A stretch of 6,187 nucleotides of DNA from Paludibacteraceae bacterium. Lineage in GTDB: Bacteria > Bacteroidota > Bacteroidia > Bacteroidales > Paludibacteraceae. Made by a program: the position numbers and the translations under genes. The notes below the pieces were generated by a model. That model was not told the origin of the DNA, ran no database searches, and worked only from the letters and a program-made list of their open reading frames with translations. This document shows, in pieces, positions 1-4,768 of the stretch (position 1 is its first letter; the number at the start of each line of letters is the position of its first letter). The stretch is from the NCBI GenBank assembly GCA_024400275.1, contig JAKSMY010000078.1, positions 1 to 6,187 of the forward strand, read 5' to 3'.

Positions 1-68
1 AGCAACTCAAAGCACTCCTGCCACCGGAGGAAGAATTGAAGAAACTTCTTCCTGAAGATGAAGAATAA
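1..68 (+). CDS. C-terminal fragment of an unidentified protein (5' end outside window)
   Basis: The frame that starts at base 3 is open and reads QLKALLPPEEELKKLLPEDEE before a TAA stop at 66-68. The peptide is charged, rich in Glu, Leu and Lys, and looks like a helical, acidic protein tail. Only 21 codons are visible, so no family can be named. Base 2 also begins an open frame that ends near 55 (ATQSTPATGGRIEETSS). The first frame is preferred because its composition is more protein-like and it ends closer to the next promoter, but this is a judgement from very little sequence. The stop lies about 30 bp before the -33 box of the following gene, so the two are probably separate transcription units. 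Confidence 0.45.
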   Translation, partial: QLKALLPPEEELKKLLPEDEE

Positions 69-96
69 GCATGTTCTCAATTTTCAGTTCAACAAG

Positions 97-129
97 TTTG
101 CATATATCAGAAAAAAGTTGTAATTTTGC
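97..129 (+). promoter_or_regulatory. Bacteroides-type promoter for the leucine-rich-repeat gene
   Basis: A -33 TTTG at 97-100 and a -7 TAATTTTGC at 121-129 are separated by exactly 20 nt, matching the Bacteroidetes housekeeping pattern TTTG / TAnnTTTG. Transcription would start near 134-138, giving a leader of about 30 nt before the ATG at 166. The leader is AT-rich and has no clear Shine-Dalgarno sequence, which is usual for this phylum. Confidence 0.8.
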
Positions 130-165
130 AGGGAATCTTCAATAATAGAACATAATTCAGTAGAT

Positions 166-1527
166 ATGATAAAGCAGATAACCGATAAAAATGGTGACAT
201 ATATGACGTAGAGTTTTCAGATGATGAGAAGACGTTAGTGCGATTTCCTCGTTACTTTTGTGGTGAATATATTATTCCAGATTCTGTCACAACGATTGGA
301 AATAATGCTTTTAGGTGTTGCGAAAAATTGGAATCTATTAAGATGCCCAATTCAGTTACATTTATTGGCGAAAATGTTTTCAGTGGCTGTCGCTGTTTGA
401 ATTTTATAAAAATTTCCGATTATGTAACAAGAATTGGAGAGAATGCATTCGTAGGTTGTAGCCGTTTAAAATCTATTGAAATTCCTAACTTTGTAACAAA
501 AATTGGTTTTCAGGCTTTCTCTAATTGCACTAGTTTGGCCTCTATTGTCATCCCTAATTCTGTGATATCCATTGAAGAAGCGGCTTTTAGTCACTGTGAG
601 AGTTTGGAGTCTGTTAAAATTTCAGAATCTGTTAAAAGCATTGGTACTCATGCTTTCTTCGACTGTAATCACTTGATTTCAATAGACATTCCTAATTCTG
701 TAAGGCGCATTGGACAGTATGCTTTCGCTGGTTGCAATGGTTTAACCTCCATTTTTATTGGCAATTCTGTCTTGACGATTGGAGCGTTTGCGTTTGCCGA
801 TTGTTGTAGTTTGACCTCAGTAGATATTCCTAGTTCTGTTATAAGTATTGGCTCATATGCGTTTAGCGGTTGCCGTGAATTGATTACGGTTAATATTCCT
901 AACTCTGTAAAGTTTATTAGGAGTGGAACATTTTATAATTGTGAAAAATTAACGTTTATCAATATTCCCGACTCTATTAGAAGTATTGGACATTCTGCTT
1001 TTTATAGTTGTGACAATTTAGTTTCAATCACAATTCCTCATTCGGTCAAAAAAATAGGAGAGGGTGTCTTTTATGGTTGCTATAATTTGAATTCAATAAT
1101 TATTCCAAATTCCGTCAAATCTATTGGAAAATGGGCTTTCTTTTTTTGTAGTGGATTGACATCTGTTACCCTCCCTGATTCTATGACAGAAATCAATGCT
1201 CATGTGTTCAGTAACTGTGGTCGATTGACATCAGTCGAAATTCCTAATTCGGTCAAACGGATTGGAGATAGTGCCTTTTGGAATTGTGATTTGACTTTAA
1301 TAGACATTCCTAATTCCGTAATGTCTATTGGTGATTGTGCTTTTGCTACTTGCAATGTGCAAGCAATTCATATGAGGCATGAGTGTGTTAATCAAATAGA
1401 TGTCAGTGATACTGCTTTTAAAGATTGTGCAGAGAATTGTACTTTATATGTTCCTGCTTGTGCTGAATATGCATATTGTCATCACCCTGTTTTTTCTAAA
1501 TTTAAAAAGATTGTTATTGAAAAGTGA
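166..1527 (+). CDS. BspA-like leucine-rich-repeat protein (LRR_5 type), no signal peptide
   Basis: This 453-aa protein is almost entirely leucine-rich repeats of the Treponema pallidum/BspA type, with consensus IPNSVxxIGxxAFxxCxxLxSI. I count 16 consecutive repeats: 14 of 23 aa (residues 36-357) and two of 22 aa (358-401). An N-terminal cap (1-35) starts MIKQITDKNGDIYDVEFSDD. The C-terminal cap (402-453) has the CTLYVP...Y...PVFSKFKKIV pattern typical of the family. A cysteine recurs at repeat position 17 in nearly every unit. The family forms curved solenoids used in protein binding, and some secreted members are adhesins. Here there is no signal peptide, lipobox, membrane segment or secretion domain, so a cytoplasmic location is inferred and the partner is unknown. 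The start is supported by the promoter about 30 nt upstream. The gene is visibly AT-rich compared with the MATE and uvrB genes, which suggests accessory origin. Confidence 0.9.
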   Translation: MIKQITDKNGDIYDVEFSDDEKTLVRFPRYFCGEYIIPDSVTTIGNNAFRCCEKLESIKMPNSVTFIGENVFSGCRCLNFIKISDYVTRIGENAFVGCSRLKSIEIPNFVTKIGFQAFSNCTSLASIVIPNSVISIEEAAFSHCESLESVKISESVKSIGTHAFFDCNHLISIDIPNSVRRIGQYAFAGCNGLTSIFIGNSVLTIGAFAFADCCSLTSVDIPSSVISIGSYAFSGCRELITVNIPNSVKFIRSGTFYNCEKLTFINIPDSIRSIGHSAFYSCDNLVSITIPHSVKKIGEGVFYGCYNLNSIIIPNSVKSIGKWAFFFCSGLTSVTLPDSMTEINAHVFSNCGRLTSVEIPNSVKRIGDSAFWNCDLTLIDIPNSVMSIGDCAFATCNVQAIHMRHECVNQIDVSDTAFKDCAENCTLYVPACAEYAYCHHPVFSKFKKIVIEK

Positions 1528-1555
1528 TTTTCCCCCAATTTTTGTTGCAAAAATA

Positions 1556-1588
1556 TTTGTATATTTGAAAAAAATATACTATATTTGC
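1556..1588 (+). promoter_or_regulatory. Bacteroides-type promoter in the 1528-2034 gap, with a palindrome filling its spacer
   Basis: The -33 TTTG (1556-1559) and the -7 TATATTTGC (1580-1588) are 20 nt apart, a full match to the Bacteroidetes pattern. The spacer is filled by a perfect inverted repeat, GTATATTT (1559-1566) and AAATATAC (1572-1579), with a 5-nt loop. Its position would suit a repressor operator, although AT-rich sequence makes chance palindromes more likely. Transcription would begin near 1593-1597, about 440 nt before the next clear gene start at 2035. Confidence 0.65.
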
Positions 1589-1794
1589 AATCGATTTAGT
1601 TAACTCGGGAAAGAAAAAATAATTATAGTATTAGAGCAATTGCACGAGATATTAACATAATTACTGAAGGATTTTTTAATAACGACGTCGTGATAATTAA
1701 ATGTTGTAATAATACTCTTGCTATTGTGCCGTTTGTTGCTCTTGGACTTGTTTCTGTTAGTTAATATTTGAGATGCCAATACTGATGAAAGTTA

Positions 1795-1824
1795 ATATAA
1801 AGTCCAAACACCTTTACTTTATAT
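1795..1824 (+). repeat. 9-bp perfect inverted repeat
   Basis: ATATAAAGT (1795-1803) pairs perfectly with ACTTTATAT (1816-1824) around a 12-nt loop. A run of seven T follows about 11 nt downstream. The stem is all A/T apart from one pair and the T run is distant, so it is at best a weak terminator; a structured element in the leader is equally possible. Confidence 0.45.
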
Positions 1825-1933
1825 AGGTAGTTCTATTTTTTTAGCGATTCTATTTTTTGCGTCTCTCCACCCGTCCCCTTCTGTAGTTTCTAGTAATATT
1901 TTGGGGTGGTAATACTGAAAATAGGGGACATCT

Positions 1934-1966
1934 TTATCTCATAAATTAGTTATGAGGTGATTTTTT
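1934..1966 (+). terminator. Terminator-like hairpin upstream of the 101-codon gene
   Basis: CTCATAA (1938-1944) pairs with TTATGAG (1950-1956) around a 5-nt loop. The stem extends outwards with mixed Watson-Crick and G-U pairs to 1934 and 1960. Six T (1961-1966) follow immediately, as in an intrinsic terminator. It lies about 70 bp before the ATG at 2035. It may end the short unit that starts near 1595, or act as a conditional terminator in the leader of the 2035 gene. Confidence 0.5.
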
Positions 1967-1975
1967 GTTATTCAA

Positions 1976-1997
1976 TCTGAGTAAAAAAGTACTCAGA
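1976..1997. repeat. 8-bp perfect inverted repeat before the 101-codon gene
   Basis: TCTGAGTA (1976-1983) and TACTCAGA (1990-1997) form a perfect 8-bp inverted repeat with a 6-nt A-rich loop, 37 nt upstream of the ATG at 2035. No T run follows, so it is not a terminator. It could be an operator, or a stabilising or regulatory hairpin in the mRNA leader. Confidence 0.5.
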
Positions 1998-2034
1998 CAA
2001 ACTAGAATATAAACTTTTTAATTATCGTTTAATT

Positions 2035-2340
2035 ATGGTATTAAAAATTAATTTAAATCCAGTACAAGAATTGGATGATGAAACCAAAGTTATCAGTTAT
2101 AATGTGTATGTGGTTGCCAATAATGGTAATGTGGATACTTGTAAACAACTAGGATTGAAACTAAATGAGCAATTGAATCAGCAGCCACTTAATAGTGAAG
2201 ATGAACATGTAATAGATTGTATCCGTCAAGTTCTGTGTGACGAGGGAGTTATGAAAGAAAATACATTTATCTATGGTAATATACTATGGGGAGCAGGTTG
2301 TATAATAAAATCGTTAGAGGTAATACTACCAAATTATTGA
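2035..2340 (+). CDS. Hypothetical protein, 101 aa
   Basis: I do not recognise this family. The 101-aa product is acidic and apparently soluble: no signal peptide, no obvious membrane segment and no known catalytic motif. The N-terminal half looks like beta strands (VLKINLNP, KVISYNVYVVANNG), the middle is a helical Asn/Gln-rich stretch (residues about 37-55), and the C-terminus ends in hydrophobic segments (IYGNILWGAGCIIKSLEVIL). Cysteines occur at about 36, 62, 68 and 89. The gene is AT-rich like the leucine-rich-repeat gene upstream. No convincing TTTG/TAnnTTTG promoter lies in the 70 bp before it, so it may depend on the promoter at 1556-1588 through a structured leader. A strong terminator follows 35 bp after the stop, which supports a real transcript. 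The start has no Shine-Dalgarno sequence, but it is the first ATG in an open frame. Confidence 0.65.
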   Translation: MVLKINLNPVQELDDETKVISYNVYVVANNGNVDTCKQLGLKLNEQLNQQPLNSEDEHVIDCIRQVLCDEGVMKENTFIYGNILWGAGCIIKSLEVILPNY

Positions 2341-2375
2341 ACAATACTGTGATGATTTAATTACTATTATTCATT

Positions 2376-2418
2376 AAATGCGAAGTTATCGTCTGCTAGA
2401 TGAACTTCGCATTTTTTT
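2376..2418 (+). terminator. Strong intrinsic terminator after the 101-codon gene
   Basis: AAATGCGAAGTT (2376-2387) pairs perfectly over 12 bp with AACTTCGCATTT (2403-2414). The loop contains a further ATC/GAT pairing (2388-2390 with 2399-2401). The T run continues to 2418, giving the classic stem plus U-tract on the plus strand, 35 bp after the TGA at 2338-2340. Confidence 0.9.
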
Positions 2419-2573
2419 GTTATATGTCCATTTTAGGTCTGTATGCTTTGTAAAATTTCCCTCTGCCAAATAAATTTGCTTGAGGGTATTATCTTAACAA
2501 TCGTCAGTTCTTATCGTGCATTGTGCATTGTCAATTGCCAACTGCAATAAGTATACGATGAGTATAGGATGAA

Positions 2574-2604
2574 AGAGCCGGAGTGCAGAGTGCATTTCGG
2601 CTCT
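2574..2604. repeat. 7-bp inverted repeat enclosing a short direct repeat
   Basis: AGAGCCG (2574-2580) pairs with CGGCTCT (2598-2604). The loop contains GAGTGCA and a second AGTGCA copy. No T run follows on either side, so it is not called a terminator. Confidence 0.45.
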
Positions 2605-2746
2605 GAATCTTAATAATCGGCAAGAAAGTCTCCTTGTCAAGTGTTGAATTGTTGTTTGGTGGACGCAAAAAAGATGTCCGTAGGGCGTCCGTGAAAACGT
2701 CCATGAGATGGCGAAAAGTCAGTAAATACGGCACTATATAAATCTT

Positions 2747-2787
2747 CGTGAAGTCGTGAATTCTCGTGAAGTTCACGACTTTTCACG
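2747..2787. repeat. CGTGAA direct and inverted repeat cluster
   Basis: CGTGAAGTCGTGAA (2747-2760) is complementary to TTCACGACTTTTCACG (2772-2787) apart from a two-T bulge, with a further CGTGAA copy in the loop (2765-2770). The result is three direct copies of CGTGAA and two inverted copies within 41 bp. Confidence 0.65.
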
Positions 2788-2816
2788 GATGTTCATTTTA
2801 TGAAAAAAGTAGCGTT

Positions 2817-2868
2817 AGGATTTTGAGGATTTTGAGTATTTCAACCAACGCAAATCCTCAAAATCCTC
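2817..2868. repeat. AGGATTTTG palindrome with alternative pairings
   Basis: AGGATTTTGAGGAT (2817-2830) is perfectly complementary to ATCCTCAAAATCCT (2854-2867). In another register, GAGGATTTTGAG (2825-2836) pairs with CTCAAAATCCTC (2857-2868). Each arm is itself an internal tandem repeat, and one more partial TCCTCAAA copy follows near 2873-2880. The loop is about 20 nt. Confidence 0.7.
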
Positions 2869-2984
2869 ACTATCCTCAAATTAGGAAACGAGTTATCCAG
2901 GTCGCTGACGCTATACTAGAATGGCGACGATGTTGCAGGGAATAGAACGCTAACGCTAATAATACACAGATGGTACACGAGGAA

Positions 2985-3074
2985 GCCGTTTGGAACTCCC
3001 GTTTGAAACCCGTTCGGAACCCGCTACGAACCCGTTACGAACCCGCTACAAACTCGTAAAAGACCCGTAAAATC
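2985..3074. repeat. Degenerate 11-bp tandem array, about 8 copies
   Basis: Eleven-base units of the form CCCGYTACGAA follow head to tail: GCCGTTTGGAA (2985-2995), a 2-bp spacer, CCCGTTTGAAA (2998-3008), CCCGTTCGGAA (3009-3019), CCCGCTACGAA (3020-3030), CCCGTTACGAA (3031-3041), CCCGCTACAAA (3042-3052), CTCGTAAAAGA (3053-3063) and CCCGTAAAATC (3064-3074). The central units are best conserved and the ends decay. Confidence 0.75.
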
Positions 3075-3162
3075 CAGGTTCTCGTCCCTCATCGGGCAGG
3101 GGTGGGGAGAGTTTAGAGGACGGCGCAAGCGCCTAAGCGCCATTGATGTTCTGCTGTGCAGA

Positions 3163-3202
3163 TTGTTGTAGCGCTGACGCGCTTGTTGTAGCGGCATACC
3201 GC
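3163..3202. repeat. Two tandem 20-bp hairpin units
   Basis: TTGTTGTAGCGCTGACGCGC (3163-3182) is followed directly by TTGTTGTAGCGGCATACCGC (3183-3202). The first 11 bases and the last 3 are identical and only the middle differs. Each copy can fold a small stem (AGCG/CGCT and AGCGG/CCGCT, using the next base). The inner bases covary so that pairing is kept. Confidence 0.6.
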
Positions 3203-3234
3203 TTGATAGGACGACGGAGGCGCTACAGTTTAGA

Positions 3235-3303
3235 GGAGACACCCCCCGACCCCCTCGAAAAAGGGGGAGACACCCCCCCCCCCGCCCCCTCTGTAAGGGG
3301 GAG
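3235..3303. repeat. Two overlapping copies of a G/C-tract hairpin element, with an 11-C run
   Basis: Unit A (3235-3269) and unit B (3263-3303) share the order GGGGGAGACACCCCCC, a GCCCCCT-like block, a short A-rich loop and AGGGGGAG. Each can form CCCCCT/AGGGGG (loop of 5-6 nt) or, alternatively, GGGGG/CCCCC around AGACA. Unit B contains a run of 11 C at 3273-3283. An AGTTTAGAG copy (3227-3235) abuts the left end. The same element recurs inside the MATE coding region at 3628-3664. Confidence 0.75.
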
Positions 3304-3342
3304 GTGCTAAACCCGCTAAACTTGCTCAACCTGCTACAAATA

Positions 3343-3375
3343 TTTGCGTATGTCAAATTTTTTCTGTACCTTTGC
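3343..3375 (+). promoter_or_regulatory. Bacteroides-type promoter for the MATE gene
   Basis: A -33 TTTG (3343-3346) and a -7 TACCTTTGC (3367-3375) lie exactly 20 nt apart. The -7 box continues into a perfect palindrome, CTTTGC-AGTC-GCAAAG (3370-3385), ending one base before the ATG at 3386. The transcription start predicted from spacing (about 3380-3384) leaves a leader of only a few bases, so the message may be nearly leaderless. Confidence 0.8.
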
Positions 3376-3385
3376 AGTCGCAAAG

Positions 3386-4768
3386 ATGGCTACGCTAAAA
3401 GAATATATACCTTATTACAGACGCAACCTGAAAGTGGCGTTTCCCGTTATGCTGACCCAATTGGGGGCATCATTGGTCGGATTGTTCGATTCCATGATGG
3501 TGGGACACTATGCCACGGCTGATTTGGCAGCCGTCTCTTTCTCCAATGCCGTTTTTTTCACCGTCATGGTGTTCAGCATGGGTGCTTTGATGGGGCTGAC
3601 TCCGCTGGTGGGGTATGAGGTAGGTAAGGGGGAGACACCCCCCAGCCCCCTCGGTAAGGGGGAGCAAATAAGTTATTTATTCCGTAGCGGTATTTGGTTT
3701 ACGCTATTGCTGAGTGCAGGCATGTTGCTGATATTAGGGGCTTGTATTCCTCTTTTGGACCGTTTCGGACAGGAAGAAGCGGTGATTACGGCGGCACGTC
3801 CGTATTACATCATGATTGTTATTTCTATTGTGCCGTTTCTCTTTTTCTGCCTGCAAAAGCAGTTTCTGGAGGGCTTAGGCAATACGATGGCGGCGATGTT
3901 GATAACGATGGGTATGAACGTACTGAATATCTTTCTCAACTGGGTGTTTATCTTCGGTAAGTTCGGTTTTCCTGCTATGGGAGCCACGGGTGCCGGTATA
4001 GCCACGCTTGTGTCCCGTACGTTGATGCCAGTTCTTTTCTGGATTGCCATTCGTTCCCGCAAGGAATGGCGGGGGTATATGCAACGTTCCGCAATCCGCA
4101 CATGCTCCGTGAAAGACGGTCTCAGACAACTGTGGAAGATAGGTGCTCCTATCGGCAGTCAGACCATGTTAGAGACTTTTCTGTTTACCCTCTCGTTTAT
4201 TATGGTGGGTTGGCTGAGCAAGGAAGCTTTGGCGGCGCACCAGATAGCCAATCAGATAGCCGACTTGACGTTTATGTTGGCCATCGGTATCGGTTCAGCC
4301 ACCACGATACGTGTCTCTCACCAGTTGGGGAAGGGCGATTTATATGCCGTTCGAATGGCGAGCAATGCCTCTATTCATTTGGTATTGGCTATGAATACCA
4401 TTGGTGCTGTATTGATGATTAGTTTACGCAACTATATTCCGTTGCTCTTTACCGAAGACCCCGAAGTGATTCGTATCGGTTCCACGCTGGTGATGATTGC
4501 AGGTTTCTTCCAGTATGCCGACGGTTTGCAGACGGTTGGTGCTGCTATGTTGCGGGGTATAACGGATGTTAAAATGCCGATGTTCTATGCCTTCCTTTCG
4601 TATATTGTCCTTGCCTTGCCGTTGGGTTTATTGCTGATGTTCCCATGCGGTTTGGGCGCGCCCGGAATATGGATTAGTTTCATCGTGGGGCTGTCTGTAG
4701 CGGCTATTTGCTTTCACACTCGTTTCCGCAAGAAACTTCGGGATATGACATCTGCTAACCCCGTATAG
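3386..4768 (+). CDS. NorM-type MATE multidrug efflux transporter with a 10-aa in-frame repeat insertion
   Basis: The 460-aa protein has the length and hydrophobic pattern of the 12-helix MATE family, which exports cationic drugs through the inner membrane in exchange for Na+ or H+. The first lobe begins FPVMLTQLGASLVGLFDSMMVGH; the second begins KIGAPIGSQTMLETFLFTLSF and includes FQYADGLQTVGAAMLRG. Acidic residues important in NorM proteins appear conserved at Asp35, Glu263 and Asp379 (the last two shifted by the insertion). ATG 3386 is chosen over TTG 3344 and ATG 3350 because those lie within the promoter and upstream of the expected transcript start. Residues 80-93 read GKGETPPSPLGKGE: a repeat element in the loop after 'TPLVGYEV' duplicates GKGE and adds ten residues. 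Exact drug substrates cannot be read from sequence. The 3' end overlaps the convergent uvrB by 14 bp. Confidence 0.93.
   Translation: MATLKEYIPYYRRNLKVAFPVMLTQLGASLVGLFDSMMVGHYATADLAAVSFSNAVFFTVMVFSMGALMGLTPLVGYEVGKGETPPSPLGKGEQISYLFRSGIWFTLLLSAGMLLILGACIPLLDRFGQEEAVITAARPYYIMIVISIVPFLFFCLQKQFLEGLGNTMAAMLITMGMNVLNIFLNWVFIFGKFGFPAMGATGAGIATLVSRTLMPVLFWIAIRSRKEWRGYMQRSAIRTCSVKDGLRQLWKIGAPIGSQTMLETFLFTLSFIMVGWLSKEALAAHQIANQIADLTFMLAIGIGSATTIRVSHQLGKGDLYAVRMASNASIHLVLAMNTIGAVLMISLRNYIPLLFTEDPEVIRIGSTLVMIAGFFQYADGLQTVGAAMLRGITDVKMPMFYAFLSYIVLALPLGLLLMFPCGLGAPGIWISFIVGLSVAAICFHTRFRKKLRDMTSANPV
3623..3664 (+). repeat. In-frame G/C-tract element with 12-bp flanking direct repeats inside the MATE gene
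   Basis: GGTAAGGGGGAG occurs at 3623-3634 and again at 3653-3664, exactly 30 bp apart, around ACACCCCCCAGCCCCCTC (3635-3652). The 30-bp period equals ten codons, so the frame is kept. From 3628 onward the sequence matches the intergenic units at 3235-3303, including CCCCCT (3646-3651) and AGGGGG (3657-3662), which can pair. Confidence 0.8.

Larger units (their letters stand above)
1589..1966 (+). other. Possible short transcription unit without a confident gene (small RNA, leader or tiny peptide)
   Basis: This segment lies between a good promoter and a terminator-like hairpin. One frame is open from 1600 to 1764 and ends ...NNTLAIVPFVALGLVSVS, a hydrophobic tail, but it contains no ATG; the only usual alternative start seen is GTG at 1690, which would give 24 residues. 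A 17-codon ATG frame at 1773-1826 is also present and unremarkable. The segment contains a perfect 10-bp palindrome ACGACGTCGT (1682-1691) and two copies of TTCTATTTTTT (1831-1841 and 1848-1858). It could be a small RNA, a decayed gene, or a long 5' leader for the gene at 2035. I do not recognise it. Confidence 0.3.
2419..3342. other. Repeat-rich intergenic region, no gene seen
   Basis: This stretch of more than 900 bp has open frames on both strands, but none has family character or sensible composition, and they run across the repeats listed separately. Visible structure from left to right: a GTGCATT doublet near 2517-2530, a hairpin at 2574-2604, GTGAA-type repeats at 2747-2787, an AGGATTTTG palindrome at 2817-2868, an 11-bp tandem array at 2985-3074, a GGCGCAAGCGCC palindrome at 3122-3133, a duplicated 20-bp hairpin unit at 3163-3202, and a G/C-tract hairpin cluster at 3235-3303. 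No insertion-sequence ends or transposase remnants are recognisable. Confidence 0.7.

Noticed and set aside
1559..1579. Palindrome as terminator of the leucine-rich-repeat gene
   Set aside because: It is all A/T with no T run after it and coincides with the spacer of a strong promoter match, so a promoter role fits better.
1400..1603. Overlapping 67-codon plus-strand open frame at the end of the repeat-protein gene
   Set aside because: It starts inside the well-supported repeat gene in another frame, is low in complexity (Leu/Ile/Lys/Phe-rich) and runs over the next promoter.
2574..2604. Hairpin as an intrinsic terminator
   Set aside because: There is no T run after the stem on either strand.
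2531..2776. Minus-strand 81-codon open frame
   Set aside because: It covers intergenic hairpin repeats, has no family resemblance and no promoter pattern.
2985..3303. CRISPR array
   Set aside because: The repeats are 11-20 bp, adjacent and degenerate, with no unique spacers of regular length and no cas genes nearby.
2419..3342. Insertion sequence or transposon remnant
   Set aside because: No transposase-like reading frame and no long terminal inverted repeats were found; the inverted repeats present are short and nested.
3024..3383. Minus-strand 119-codon open frame
   Set aside because: It is produced by translating the 11-bp array, the G/C-tract elements and the MATE promoter; the composition (Arg, Gly, Pro, Leu runs) is a by-product of the repeats.
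3344..3385. Longer MATE start at TTG 3344 or ATG 3350
   Set aside because: Both lie within the -33 to -7 region of a fully matching promoter, upstream of the expected transcription start. The extra residues (MSNFFCTFAVAK) are not part of the family pattern.
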